Assembly: GCA_946811185.2 (NCBI GenBank)
Contig: OX328100.1
Span: forward strand, 19,270,999 to 19,334,998
Direction: 5' to 3'
DNA: 64,000 nucleotides
From: Hippopus hippopus
Lineage: Eukaryota > Mollusca > Bivalvia > Cardiida > Cardiidae
The notes under the pieces were generated by a model that saw only the letters and a list, made by a program, of their open reading frames with translations, was not told the DNA's origin and searched no databases. Both the position numbers and the translations under genes were made by a program. Positions 1 through 12,642 of this stretch are shown piece by piece. How positions within the stretch are numbered: the stretch's first letter is position 1; each line of letters begins with the position of its first letter.

Positions 1-496
1 ACATATAAAATCACATTTTCAAGCAAGAAAAGGCACCAAATACAACTGAAAGCTTTATTTAGTTAGAAAGTGTCAAGTCAGCGGACAGTGTAGAATCAGA
101 GAATCAAGACAAGACTGCTCTTTCGTGTAGTTCGCCCTCACTCCACTGGATAATTACATTTTCAATCAAGAAAATACAAATAAAAAAGGTCTCCTGAATC
201 TTACTTTTGGCAGGTTTTTGCATAGCCGGCAGTGTAGAATCAGGACGAGACTTCACCTTTGGTACTGACCTGTCTTGATTCACACCGACCATAAGTACAT
301 GTAGGATTTTTTTTTTTTTTTTTTATCGAAAAAAGACATATATTAATGTCTAAGGCTTGTTTTTGTCAGAAGAATTCAACATAGATGATAGTGTAGAGCC
401 AAGATAGGACCGCAGTTTTTTTCCAGCTCTACTCCACCCAACACCGGTCGCAAAGTACGGTTGTAAAAGTAGTCACAGAGTGCTGTATATGTATAA
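1..496. repeat. repeat debris with half-hairpins
   Basis: No gene seen. The stretch holds three degenerate half-copies of the short GTGTAGA-type hairpin found throughout the window (near 85-115, 229-255 and 388-416) and a poly-T run near 308-324. Confidence 0.5.
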
Positions 497-1260
497 TCAA
501 ATTGAAAATGTGGCCTCCAGAGGTATACAAGGTTTGACTCGACCTGACTCATCTTTAAATTTGCCTAAGATATCATCAAGACTAACATTCTGACCAACTT
601 TCAAGAGCAATGGACTGGAAATGTGGCCTCTAGAATGTACACAAGGTTTTTCTAAGATTTGACTTAGAGACCTAGTTTTGGACCCGACCCGACTCATTTT
701 CGAACTCGTCTGCGATATCATCTAGACAAACACTCTGACAGACTTTCAAGAGCGTTGGACGGAAAATGTGGCCGCTATAGCGTACACAAGGTTTTTCTTA
801 GATTTGACCTAGTTGTAGACTCGATTTGACGCATTTTAACTCGACTGAGATATTATCTGACCAACTTTCAAGAGCATTGGACTGAAAATGTGGCCTCTAG
901 AGCGTACACAAGGTTTTTCTAAAATTTGACCTACTGACCTAGTTTTTGACCCCACCTGGTCCATTTTCGAACTCGTTCAAGATATTATCAAGACAAACAT
1001 TCTGACCAACTTTTAAGAGTTTTCGATTGAAAATGTAGCCTCTAGAGCGTACACAAGGTTTTCCTAAGATTTGACCTAGTGACCTAGTTTTTGACCCGAC
1101 CTTACCCATTTTCAAACTCGTTCCAGATATTATCAAGACAAACACTTTGACCAAGCTTCATGTGTATCGGACTGAAAATGTGGCCTTTAGAGCGTATACA
1201 CGGTAAAAGCTGACGACGCACGACGGACGCCGGACACAGCACGATCACAAAAAAAGCTCA
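497..1260. repeat. tandem repeat, ~150-bp unit, about 5 copies
   Basis: Each unit contains the string GAAAATGTGGCC, then a TCTAGAGCGTACACAAGG-like block, a TTTGACCTAG block, and an ACTCGT...GATATTATCAAGACAAACA block. The units are diverged and the array ends near 1260 in a GC-richer segment (GACGACGCACGACGGACGCC). ORFs across it are by-products of the repeat. Probably the tandem core of a dispersed mollusc transposon; no transposase is present. Confidence 0.75.
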
Positions 1261-3367
1261 CCATGAGCTAAAAAGGTGGTATAAAAGGGCAATATGACAG
1301 GTATAATGTAATTAGGTAATGAACTATTGTTATAATGAACCAGTTTTAGCATCATGTAATTTTCAGAAAAAATTCAGAAGTTGTTCCAAGGAACTCTGTA
1401 TTGTACCATCAGATCAACATCCTGTGAGATTTTTCAATTAGTACAACTAAATTGAATAGTTAAGCATCCAGAAAAACTAGATTCTTCTGCTATCATGCTT
1501 ACAGAGAGTATGTTTAATTCTGCGCCAATCTATATGTTCATGGATGTTGCAAGTGTTACTTTTTTCTATTTTATTTTTAGTGTTTTTATAGAAATAAGGT
1601 TTAGCTACAAATGGGACAAGAATTATAGATATGTTCCACCACCATTGCTGAAACAAATCAGTTTCACCAATGCTTTAGAGCCAATATATGCCTTGCATAC
1701 TCAAAAGTGATGTTGCAAGTGGAACACAAAACTGATATCTGTGATATCTGAAATTTACATGTGTCAAGTACCAAATTTGATACTTTCACCATTAATACGT
1801 AATATAATCAAACAACAATTAACAACAGTTTCTCTCACTTTACAGTACATCAGTAAAACAGCACTAAGTTCACATTTTTTCTTAAAAAAATTGACTTCAA
1901 ATAAAAAATGTGAAAAAAACCTGTTGTGTTTTTACTTTATCATCAGTAGTTTTGCGAAATCTTGGCGCCATACTTTAAATGTCAGTTGAGTTTCAAACAT
2001 TTTAAGCAGGTTTAAATTTGACCACAAAAATCAGTTTTGGAGCCATTTTTTTACCACCCATCTTTCTACCTTCTGCTAATATCTCTCGACCCTTTTTTTT
2101 TGCACACTACATAAAAAAAATCAAAGTTTTACACTTCCACAACCGCTAAAGGTATAAAAATTGAGACACTGCAATACTTAAGTTCGATCTTTTCTGTAAA
2201 GTTATATTTTCACGATGGCATTTTTAACAGCCATTTCACAGTTATATCTCACATATTTCTGTCTCTTTTTCCAGTCGCACCATTAATAAAGCGGGATTCT
2301 GCAGTGCGATGTCTAATGACAATCCACTTTGATTACTGTCTTCAGCTGGATCCAAACAACTTTCATGTACCCACCTTTATGTAGATTCTTACATTATGAA
2401 CAACTGGACCAGACCATCTATTTTTGCACGGTAAGTCCGCTTGTTGTATTTTACAGATGAAATGGCCGGTTACGAGGTCGTGTTCGACTAAGCATTTCTA
2501 GCGATAATTTTGCGATTTCATTGAAGATATTACGGAGGGGTTTGCTCTAAAGAGTATGAACCCGTGTTTAACGTTGAGCATATTGACATAGGTTCTTCCA
2601 GGGCTTTACAGTACGAAAATATCTCTACAACATTGTGAGAAAACCCGGTTGGAACGAAGCAGGTATGCAAATTGACCTTCGTGAAGTTCCATCCCTTGTA
2701 GATATTTATACACAGATATTCAGATTTTTTTAATCAAAATGTTGTCTTTAAGCACAAATTAGCACAAATTATCATGTGCCGAGCCCTTGTGCATTCAGCG
2801 TAATCATGATAAAGTAGATTCAAATTTCTCCATGCGGAGTGTGGTAAGATGTACAATATTGGAGAAAAAAAAACCTTTTTATATTACCTCAGTGTAAAAG
2901 AAATTGCTCTTGCGATCCTTTGGCACACAGTTGATGAACATTTCCGTTACTTATTTAACCTTCATCAAGCAACCCCTAGAATTTACGAAGCGGAAGGAGA
3001 TAGCTCTTAAAGCACAAAGGGGAAAACAAAAAAGCTGGCAACCAAAATTTTCTTTCTTTCAAGTAATATGTTTTTTATCCTTTCAAAGACAAGTTCAATC
3101 ACTTGTGTAAGATTCAATTTATTGCCTACAAGCCCTTTAAATGTGAGCGAGTCTAATTTATTTTTCATCTGTGACAGATTTAAGAATTTTCTTCTATACA
3201 CCCTAAATGTCTTACCTTTTTCACATTACTCATTTAACTTCACGTCATTGAATCAACAAACCAAGCGCTCACATTATTCTTTCTATTGAACTATCTGTTG
3301 TTTGGAGGGCAAAAAATTATAGGTCAATGTCTCTCACCTGAAGTCGAACCTAGCTGTATTACTTGTT
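1261..3367. other. intergenic, nothing recognised
   Basis: AT-rich sequence with no ORF of convincing composition and no clear repeat boundary. Minus-strand AATAAA hexamers at 3118-3123 and 3157-3162 lie about 210-250 bp past the stop of the first IRG gene and could serve as its poly(A) signals. Confidence 0.4.
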
Positions 3368-4631
3368 CTATTGTACCTCTTGTCCTTCACGAAGCACAGT
3401 GTCCTTTAGTTTATGCGCATCTTCACCCATTTTATCAGCCACTTCTCCAAGGCTGTATACACAGTATTGATATGAATCTTTCAAGTCCTTTATCATTCTT
3501 ATAAGAGACAAAGGCACTACTACGTCGATGAAGCTTTTATTCTTAGCCATGGAACTCATCAAATCAGAAACATTTTGTTTCCATTTTGCAATCATCTCGG
3601 CAATGACTCCCATTGTTTGCGATCCCTCTGGTAATTGGGCCAGTCTCTCCTCCTCGAGGCCAAGCTGTTTTCGATATAGTTCAACCTCTTCTGAGATTAG
3701 TTTGTAATCTACGTTTTCCCGAAAGTCTTCAGAAACGGCCATACCAAGAACTTTTGAACCTATTGACGCAACGGCAATCAGCCAACGTCTTTGTTTTAGA
3801 ACCTTAACCTTTTCATCAATAATTTTCGAAAATTGTCCTTCCAAATTGAGCAGCACTGCTTCCTGCTTTGCTGCTGGGGCTTCTTTAACGATGTCAACGA
3901 TCAAGTCTTCGAACTGTAGGTGAAGGTGTTCTTTCTCAAGGCTGTCAACGAAATAAACTCGAGAATCGATTTTCATTTCTTCCATGTATTTCGTAATAGT
4001 TTCGTCTATAATTTCCTTTTGTGATTTGCCAAAATTTGACTTTTTTCTTTTTCTCTCGTTGTTTACATCTTGCATCACCTTACTTCTTACGAGAAATACC
4101 GGCTTCTGTAACTGTGCCATTTCTTTACGCAACCATATTTCATCCTCAGTAAAACGTGAAGAGGCAAGAATTATGACGAAGTCATATCTGTCAATACCAA
4201 CCTTCTCGTTCGTTAGATAGGACTCTCTTGGAAACTCCTTTGTGCCGACTCCCGGAACATCCCACAGTATTATGTTTTCATGTTTCGGATCAGGATAGGC
4301 ACAGGCCTCCATTGTGGTTTGTGTGACGCCTACAGGTGCGGCCCCTTCATCGTCATCATATTCAATGTTTCTGTACGCGTTGATAAATGTAGACTTGCCG
4401 ACACCGGTTCTGCCAATGACACCGATATTTACAGGTATTTTCTTCCACATTTCTCTCATGTCCTCCACATATTTAAGTACATCAGCCATACCTCCTTCAT
4501 CAAACTTTCTCTTGATCTCTTCCATTCGTATTTCAATATCACCGTCATCGAGACTGGATTTGGCCATCTGGAGCCGAAGAACAGTCTCAAATTTTTCATC
4601 CATTTCTCTGTACAAGTCAGTTTCCTTCGAA
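3368..4631 (-). CDS. immunity-related GTPase (IRG-like), long 3' coding exon
   Basis: A p47/IRG-type GTPase, a family that in vertebrates acts on pathogen vacuoles and intracellular membranes. The open frame runs to 4660 (430 codons). G1 is GRTGVGKST (residues 83-91), the switch region has GVTQTT, G3 is DVPG (134-137), and the G4 position reads SKVM (193-196) where the family usually has TKxD. A helical domain follows with charged C-terminal helices. Minus-strand sequence TATCTTTTCAG ends at 4632, a good 3' splice site, so the exon probably begins at 4631. The frame above it opens only with TTG. The first ATG inside the exon is at 4603, so an upstream exon may hold the true start. It is a GKS-type (not GMS-type) IRG. 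The second copy lies at 20-21 kb on the same strand. Family call firm, start uncertain. Confidence 0.88.
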
Positions 4632-5289
4632 CTGAAAAGATATGAAATGTCAACGCTCAATTAGTGAAGAAGTACCGTTATAATATAACACGAATATGAC
4701 ATTAGTCCCATTCTGCCGTTAGTTAAACGAATCTATTCCACTTTAATCGTGAAATATGTTCTTATAAATTATATCAGCCACTCTCGACGATTGCTTCCTG
4801 AAAACCCTAAACAGCGCTCTTGCCGTATTCTGTATACATGTAGTTCCAAATTTTGACCCCTCTCAACACGAGGTTCGACTTCGAAGCCTTCGGAAGCCTT
4901 ACTGTGAGACGCAGACGTGATAGCCATCTTACGACCACAGTCTGCTTTGACCCTTAAGCTGCTGAATCAATTAAAGATTTCCAGCACAATAGTAAAAACC
5001 GATAGATTACGATTTAAAACTTGGCTAATATGAGAAAGTTCACGTTCTGTGCATTCTGATCTTGATCTAAACTGTCTACAAAACTCAATAAAGTTGCGCT
5101 TAGCAGCCTAGGTGGCAAGATCTTTACTCAACCGCCAGTTTCAATCAGTTTTCAGAGAATTCTTTTTAAAATAAAGATGAGGACATAAATTACTGTCAAC
5201 AACATGTCTGTCCATCTTGAAAAGTACATCTGTACAGTCAGTCGTGTTATTTGTGGGACCGTTTAAAAGGAAAGGTAGAATTCAACCAT
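4632..5289 (-). other. probable 5' intron / upstream region of the first IRG gene
   Basis: The pyrimidine-rich acceptor TATCTTTTCAG sits at the exon edge. Upstream no donor or first exon can be chosen with confidence, and no repeat is recognised. Confidence 0.4.
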
Positions 5290-5480
5290 GCTCTGTGAAA
5301 GGCGGTTTCAAAGTATCTGCAAAAAACATCGATTCATGTCAGCCCGATTCAGTCGGTTGTAAGACAAAGTGGATTTTGAGGACACATGGTCATGTAATGA
5401 CTTGTAACGTAACTTGGTATAATGCATCATGAAGAAGCATTGAAACGCCTGCTTTGCCAGAGCGCCGATCAATTTCAATT
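5290..5480. repeat. dispersed repeat, copy 1 of a ~200-250-bp family
   Basis: Shares ATCTGCAAAAA...TCGA, GATTCAGTCGGTTGT, ATGACTTG...TTGGTAT.ATGCATCA.GAAGA.GC with 9618-9866, 47903-48115 and 50689-50945. It is degenerate and non-coding. Confidence 0.6.
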
Positions 5481-5784
5481 GCCACGGCTGTAAGTATGCA
5501 GAGTTCCTGTCCATCCTGCTCAATGCTTTACAATGATATTTACATTATCATTTCCTTTTTTTGAACCAGGCAAATACAATTTTTAGAAAATGAAACAACA
5601 GAACAGCATAAAAGTAGAACAAACGTGAGATAAGATAGAAGATATTTAGCAAACATATGTAGCTTTGGGCTTCATTAATCCTCCGAGTGCCGACCAAACC
5701 CAAAGACATTTTTAGTTTAGAAATAAAACCAGACTGATTAAGTATTTTGATAGCTACAGTCTAAATTGTTTCAGCAAAGTGGAG

Positions 5785-5827
5785 AGTGTAGATCAAAGAC
5801 CAGACTGCATGTTTTGTGATCTACACT
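5785..5827. repeat. short fold-back hairpin (GTGTAGATC family)
   Basis: AGTGTAGATCAAAGACCAG and a distal GTGATCTACACT form an imperfect hairpin. It belongs to the family also seen at 13998-14059, 24477-24538, 36773-36829 and 37411-37472. Confidence 0.6.
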
Positions 5828-6257
5828 GATCGCAAAAAACTATCTATTTCATGTTCAGTCGGATTAGTTTAAAATTTACGTAAAAACATCTGACGTTCTT
5901 TCTTTTCTCGATCTAAATACCCAAGCAGATTTAAATAGTATATATTTGAAAAAAGTAAGTATCGTTTTTCTCAAAAAAAAAAATCTATGAAAGGGATACG
6001 AAAAACCTTTCGGTAGCACATCATTACATCGACAGTGAGAAATTGAAAGTGATTTTCATAATTCTTGATCGAGTCTCGTCTGCTAACATAATTTTCGTAA
6101 CCAAGCTTTGGATACAGTTCAGTTGCACCAAGTAAGAAATGAGCGAGAATCTAAGATCTAGTATTTGTGATTACATCATATCTGAAGCAGTTATTTGTAA
6201 GTACTTTATACTTATGACAAGCATTTTATGAAGTCTTTTCGTTTTAAGCCAACTCCG

Positions 6258-6695
6258 TAATGGAGCGATTATTTCAGTTACGCTACTTTACGTTTCGGTT
6301 ATGACTATTACGGGAATGAGAGTATTTAATTACCCCTCTGTAGCCACCAACATTTAAACTTTCGAGTTGATTTCTTTTTAAAAACCAAGCTGTACATCTA
6401 TTAAATATTTAATCATAATACGCTTTTAACCTCTACACTTACCAGTGAATTATCCATGCTACATCGCATCAGAACATCACGCGATCATCTCCGTTACGCG
6501 ACTTGACGTACCGGTAATGATCATTACGAGAATGACATTTTTTTTTTTTCATTTTTCCCCCCACTTTAGTTTCCGAGGAATAGTCTTTCGAGCTGATTTC
6601 TTTTCACGTGCTTAGCTGCACTTCTATCTGTTTAGTCATAATTAAGACAAAAATACTCTTGTCATTGTTCAGTGAACTCAATATTTAAAATACGG
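6258..6695. repeat. direct duplication of a ~220-bp unit
   Basis: Two diverged units, near 6258-6450 and 6480-6695. Each carries GCGAT.AT.TC.GTTACGC.ACTT.ACGT, then ATTACG.GAATGA, then TTTCGAG.TGATTTCTTTT and AGCTG.AC.TCTAT. No ORF. Confidence 0.55.
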
Positions 6696-6699
6696 TAAT

Positions 6700-8819
6700 G
6701 ATCCTAAAAAAATAGTACGCCTTGAAATTTTACACTTAAAACTAAAAGTAAATTCTCCACTCGAATCGTGTTATAACATCAAACCATCGCCTTCGTTTCC
6801 CAATTTCCCGTGTTCAAAGTATTTTATGACGTCACTCCCGCCATTTTATCAAGGGAAGAAACGAAAAATCGTGCGTTTTTCTTCTGCATTATGGAAATGA
6901 TCGGAAAGAGCAGGACAATTTTTCGATATGTTTTTCCTGTTTTTTTGTAAACCGTATACACCAATAAATAGCTTTACCTGTAACTGTAGCAAGTATTGAT
7001 GTTGTCAGACATTTTCAAGAGGTCATGTCTAAATTTTAACTAATGAAATGCAAATTATTAATCTATTTCACTCTGCTTCGGGACAAGAAACCTTACGTAT
7101 ATCCCTCGTCTATGCAGCTTTTCAGCTCTTCAAATCGTGCATGTTTAATTCTTTATTTTTGTTCAACAATGATTTTATAGTAGTAGATCTAGAAGCAACG
7201 CTGTCAAATAATACATGTATATCAATTTTGAACAGAAATACAATATATGTTTTTCAAATGGGACACAAGTTTCGAGAAAAATTGGAATCGGCCAGTTCAA
7301 GCTTTTGTATAGCATATATTTTAAAAGTCATTGGATGGATTTTAATCAATGGCAATTTTCTATAGATAGAATAAACAAATATCAACGTCTGCTATTAAGC
7401 TTCCATTTTATTTCATACATTTAAAGACGATCGCTACAGTTTCACCATTTTTTGAAAACATTCAGAATTTCAGGAAACTTTGTGTGGTGATAGTTTATTA
7501 TCTGACCTAAAAAAACAGGAGATAAAAAGGGGGATCACCAGCTTTAGGAAAATTATATGAGGATGAAATATCACTGATGAAAAACTAAAAAAAAATATTT
7601 GTATATTTTTATGAATGACAACAATTTTAAGCAAATTTTATTGTCATTGTATTGATGAAACATCAAATCTAATGAAAAAAATAATTTAGAGTATACCGAG
7701 TATAAATCTTGAATAAAAAACCCTTAACTTATGGCTAAAACACCTTTATTTTTGGGAAAAAAAAGAACAAAAAAGTATCTTTAAATGTTATTTTTTTTTT
7801 AAATCTTCTTTCAGATTTCTTGTTTTTTTTTTATAGACAATATTCATATAATAATAAACTAAAAGAATAAGGTTTAAAAAATAGGTCACCAGCATTATCT
7901 TTAAAGAAAATACATTTTAAGTTTGTGGGTGAGGCACTAACTGATGAGTAATGTAGGGTTTGTCAAAGACAAAGACATTATAGAAATAAATTATCTCAAT
8001 TTTTTCAACAATACATTATTGTTCATAAGAATCAAGTTTGTTGGTCATAATAAACCAACCCATAGCATATAAATGTCATACTGATGTTAGCATTTAACCC
8101 ATTACCAAACCACTAATTTTAGACTCTTGTAAATTTGACTCGTTTGCAGACGCTAAACCAAAACCTGGTATTCGTGTATCACAGTTCTTTGATGGGTCAG
8201 AAATCATTGTGCGAAAAAGAGAAATCAACTATTAGGAATGATTTCTCTTTTAGACATCAGTGTTTTCTAATGTTGTCTGCTGCAGACTCACCCAGCCAGG
8301 GATAACCTGGTATTTAAAGGACAAAGAGTTATGTACAAACCCCTCATTTTCTGCAAGTTTTTAACCAAGTGACATAATTTTGGACAAGAAAAACTGAAAG
8401 TATCTGTATCAGAAAATATGTTTTAGCTCGACGATACGTCTGCCAGATAGAGCGCTAGTAGTAGCATCTGTGTCCATATATCCGTTGTTAGGTGACGTAG
8501 TAAAGTGATTCACTTTGACTTTCAGTTCGATCTTTTGAAAGTGTAATTTCGGATTCTTACCTCGCATATAATTATTTAGCTTTATTCAAATACTTTTGTC
8601 TTCGTTTTGTTGACATGAAACGACCCGTTTTAGTTCTTGGTTTATCCATTCTGCAGACATTGACAAGTGTGGCAAGATCATTTGTTCACCGTTTTTCGAG
8701 TTAAAGGTGGGCTTGATACTTACAGGAAGCGTGAAAATGGAAACTGTCGCAAACATCGTTAAGGGAAATGAGGTAATGTCACACACAAGCGGAAAAGACT
8801 GCTGTTTCAAGCGTACAAT
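6700..8819. other. intergenic AT-rich DNA
   Basis: Contains poly-A/T tracts (for example 7790-7835) but no convincing coding sequence. The ORF near 7048-7424 has no recognisable domain and lies in low-complexity sequence. Confidence 0.4.
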
Positions 8820-9235
8820 AATAACGAGCGAAGTTCGTTTTGCGGTAACATCGTTCTAGGTTTTTTAAAAATAAATTTCCGACTTTGTTCTGAGTTTTAG
8901 TCTAAATCTAGAAGGAGATGACTAAAAATTGAGTGTATTCCGGTTGGTCGCACAGCGTCACACGTATCACAATCTTTCGCACAATTACCCCATTGGTCAA
9001 AGATGACAGTAATCATCTACTGGTGGGATGATTACGTAAAAATCATCTTCATTTTAATGAATACTGATTACCTTATTTCCTCCTTACTTTCAGCGTATTA
9101 AACGTCTATTTTTGTATAAATATACGTAATGATCTATGCTAGCAAATGATGACGTCATTAATCATACTATTGTTACGTCATGCACGAGCCGCTTTTTCGC
9201 GGAAATTATTGTGTCGAAGAAATCATGAGTTACAT
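8820..9235. repeat. dispersed repeat block, copy A
   Basis: Matches 46920-47540 over most of its length: TTTTGCGGT.ACA.CGTTCTAG, GTTTTAGTCTAAATCTAGA, GCGTCACACGTATCAC, ATGATCTATGC..GCAAATGATGACG and TTTTTCGCGGAAA.TATTGTGTCGAAG. It is followed directly by a SINE and then by the 9618-9866 block, the same order as at 46.9-48.1 kb, so the three parts move as one ~1-kb composite repeat. Confidence 0.65.
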
Positions 9236-9559
9236 AGTTTTTTTTTTACTGATGATTGTATGGTGTTTATGGCCGTTTCAACATTATTACAGTTATATCA
9301 CGGCGACCAATGCACCTATCCATGCTTTCCTGGAATTTCTTTTACCAGTACTCTGCACAATTGTCTTTCCAAGCCACTGGCTGCTTTCCCACATAAACAT
9401 TGTCGAAACAATGAACAGCAGTCAGAGAGGAATGAAACCTGTTGAAATGACTATCATCAATCCTCAGAAAGAAATAGGCCGAGCTGGTGATCGAACCAGC
9501 GACCCCCTGTTCGTGAGTCCTATAGGCCTAGGCTACCGACTGCGCTGCTGGGGCTCGGC
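9236..9559 (-). repeat. tRNA-derived SINE, copy A
   Basis: On the minus strand a tRNA-like head (9479-9559) has box-A-like GCGCAGTCGGTAGCC and box-B-like GCTGGTTCGATCACC. The body contains GGTTTCATTCCTC and TGTGGGAAAGCAGCCAGTGGCTTGG, and the end is A-rich (T-run on the plus strand near 9238-9248). The same head and body occur at 47541-47847 (minus) and 56009-56310 (plus). The 147-aa ORF crossing it is translated SINE. Confidence 0.8.
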
Positions 9560-9617
9560 AATTAGTTTCAAAATACCATTTACAGAGAAAGTCGGATTTA
9601 TGATCCGTGAAAAGGAG

Positions 9618-9866
9618 GCTTAAATCATCTGCAAAACTATCGACCCAGGTTTACCTGTACAATCCGCGCAAGCTGACCTGGATCAAAACTCTATGCTTAA
9701 TTTATTGATCAATTTTCTGCATGTCAAAGGACCAGTATGAATGCTTTGTGATTCAGTCAGTTACCAAACAAAATGGACAATATGGGTCTATAATTAAGTG
9801 ATGACTTACTTGGTATCATGCATCACGAAGATGCGTTAAACCTTCTTTTACCGCAACATGGCTCGA
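9618..9866. repeat. dispersed repeat, copy 2 of the ~250-bp family
   Basis: Best preserved member. It contains ATCTGCAAAACTATCGACCCAGG, GCGCAAGCTGACCTGGATCAAAA, GTCAAAGGACCAGTATG, GATTCAGTCAGTTACC and TGATGACTTACTTGGTATCATGCATCACGAAGATGCG. Partners are at 5290, 47903 and 50689. Confidence 0.7.
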
Positions 9867-11077
9867 ATATATTTATTCAGATGTCAGAAGCTTGTTGACA
9901 GATCTAAGTTTTGGTTTTTTTTTTAACCATAGGTTGAATATCTATCCGATAACTTAGCAAATTTCTGTCCTAGAATTGATGATAGAACTAGTCATTGCGA
10001 CAGAATTCCTCTTCCTCTCTATACTGATCAATGTTTCAACGATGGAGGTGTAGGAAAGCAGATTCAATGAAAAAGGAAAGCTATAAATAATCAGACTTTG
10101 GCGATCTACTTTCATTTTAAAGAAACTCAAGGACAAACATACCGCCATTGACAGATCAACAAGTGAAATATTGTCGAAGTGTTAAAAATCATGGTCGAAA
10201 AGAGCATCATATTTCTCCAAAGATGGAGAGATCATGATGTGAATCAGGTCTGAGAATTATCAGATGTCGCTACAGTTGCGCCGGGTAGCGATGAAAACAA
10301 TCCAGTCGACCTTTAATACCAACTAAACCCTTGAAAATGTGGCAGTCACAAAATTCCCTGGCGATAAAAGGCACTGGTGGTATTGCAGAAAGACAGCAGA
10401 TTTCCATGGAACTACATGTATATAGATCTATAAAAAAGTGAAGGATTTTTCCCCTCCTTTTTACATGCAATGTGAAAATGTGACCGTGAATTGCTTCCTG
10501 TCTTTTCCTGTTTTTTCTCTTTTATAGTTCTAGATCTACATACAGTGAGGAAATGTCCCTGTAAAATTCTTTTAAAAGCACATGAACCGATAATCACTCC
10601 AAGTTATTTTTTTCTGGAAATAGATTAACAGAACTGCCGAGGAACTGTCTTAATCTTGTTTAGGGAATTCGGGATCGTTCGCCCTTTTTCATATGTATAC
10701 ATCCACGAAAATAGCATAAGCATGCTTTTTAATTCTAACAACGCTCAAAATTAGTTTTTGCAAAGCCAGAATTCCAACTCAAAACCCCTTGATTTCAAGA
10801 TCTAGAATCTAGGTCGTCATTTCAATCAATAGATGTTTGTTTCACAAATCATTCATGTCGCTTGTATTGACGCTTTGCCTTTTTCATATTAATAATTATT
10901 TATCACATAACCCACATTGTTTTCAGTGTAATATACCTATTACGATTTTATTTTCTGTTATGCTTTTCAGTAGTTTATAGAAATCTAAGTGAATAGCGCT
11001 TATTATTTTATACTTTGATATTGTCCCCATGTATTTGCAAAGGATGGAAGTATGCAATATTTTTTTCTTATTATAAA
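9867..11077. other. intergenic
   Basis: No gene recognised. Positions 11005-11075 (TACTTTGATATTGTCCCCATGTATTTGC and following) match 12643-12715, so the Tc1 element that follows inserted into, or beside, a pre-existing repeat. Confidence 0.4.
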
Positions 11078-11079
11078 TA

Positions 11080-12640
11080 CTGGACCAAAAAAGTTAAGGA
11101 TCCTCATTTTGTTTTAGCCTACTTTTGAGAAAGAAATGTATATATTTGGGTGAAATGGACATCTGTACATTCCTCAATTCACTATCAATAACACCAGGTT
11201 GTTGTCTTTGCATTTCATGGTTGGGTGATCACACGAAAGCAAAGTATGGTAGTGTCAAAAACAAAATGTAACAGCATATGCAGCGTTTTGATAAAAGTCA
11301 TCGTTTAGAACTTTCTTGTGGCTAATTTGAGTGTTTGATGAAACTTTTGCATTTCTTGGTGAGAAGTCTGTGATAAGGCATCACTTAGGGAACCAGGAAG
11401 TCGATCAAACGATGTGTATGCTGGAAGAAGGCCGTGTTAAGGGGGCGGTAGCTACAAATTTTAATGTCTCACAGAGAGTCATCTCAAGAGCCTGGAGCCA
11501 TTTCCTTTATGCTGGCAATCTTGCTCAAAGATCCCGATCGGACCGTCCAATGTTACTTTAGCCCGTCAGGACCATTATCTGGCGACTATGGCACACAGGT
11601 AGAAGCTTAGGATAGCTGTAAACCTCAATAATGACATTCTTAAAGCAACTGGGAAGCAAGTAACGTCACAGATCATTGGAAAAAGACTCCATTCTGTAAT
11701 TACTGTTTCCAAACTATCGGTTGTTTGAACAGTTTTGACAAGACGGTGCCGAATGGCAATGCTAGTAACACATGTCAGCTGGCAACTCCGTCATTGAACA
11801 CAGTTCTCTTTACAGATGATTCTCGCTTCTGTGTTGACACTAATGGTGGCTTTTGGCGAATTTGGGTACAACTTGAGAACGATTCGCTCACTTTTATGTT
11901 ACAGAACAACAACTTTGTAAGGTGGATCTGTCATGATTTTGCCTGGTATCAATACTGGCGGGCATACAGACTCACAAGTAGTGAATGCCAACCTTACTGG
12001 TGTCAGATATAGGGGCGAGATCCTGAATCCGATTTTAAGGTCGTGCGCATGTGCTTATGGAAAAGATTTTCTTCTATTGGACCATTATGCAATTCCATAT
12101 AGAGCAAAATCAGTGAATGATTATCTTGAAGCTTGAGACAATTGATCGTGTTCATGAGCCAAGCTGCTCCCCTAACCTGAGCCCTGTTACAGCATGCCTT
12201 GGGCGTGCTCCAGAGGACAGTTTCTACTCGATCAGTAGTTCCTCGGAATCGCCAGAAGCTCGAGATTGCGCTGCACTAGGAACGAGCTGAAATTCGGCAC
12301 AACTTTTTTCCGCAGCACATCTGAATCATGCAAAGGTGATGCAATGCTAAGATTTGAGTTTGCGGTGGACACACAGGTTATTAATCATGGCCTGCGAGAC
12401 ATTTGTTGGATAATTTGTTGCCTTACTGTGATACTGCAATCTTGAAATTAATTTTTGATTTTGGGGTTTTCTTACCTTATGTGATTTATCGATTTGATAA
12501 CAGAACGAATTTGTTAATTTTGAGCCGAAACTGATTCATTTATTGTTGTTAAGTCTTTTTAGTATGTTCATGGTTTATTTTCACGTTTTTCCTGTTTTTG
12601 CAATACATTTGAAATAATGATCCTTACATTTTTTGTCCAG
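11080..12640 (+). mobile_element. Tc1/mariner-type DNA transposon with intact ends
   Basis: The ends are inverted: left CTGGACCAAAAAAGTTAAGGATC, right TGATCCTTACATTTTTTGTCCAG. TA dinucleotides lie at 11078-11079 and 12641-12642, the canonical Tc1 target duplication. Length 1,561 bp, normal for the family. It contains one degenerate transposase gene. Confidence 0.9.
11331..12370 (+). pseudogene. Tc1-family transposase pseudogene
   Basis: Translations from different frames give the expected order. First comes an N-terminal helix-turn-helix part (11400-11560: EGRVKGAVATNFNVSQRVISR then a basic QRSRSDRP). Next is the catalytic segment around 11800-11860 (NTVLFTDDSRFCV, first Asp region). Then a GVRYRGEILNP-like stretch at 12000-12040, and DHYAIPYRAKSVNDYLEA at 12080-12135 where active Tc1 enzymes have D-NA-PHRA. 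Several frameshifts and stops separate the pieces, and the second catalytic Asp motif is altered, so it cannot encode an active enzyme. Confidence 0.85.
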
Positions 12641-12642
12641 TA

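Noticed and set aside
3984..4664. 78-121-aa plus-strand ORFs over the first IRG gene
   Set aside because: Shadows of the minus-strand coding exon.
9146..9623. 147-aa plus-strand ORF with hydrophobic N-terminus
   Set aside because: It lies on the antisense strand of a SINE; the same translation pattern appears at the other SINE copies.
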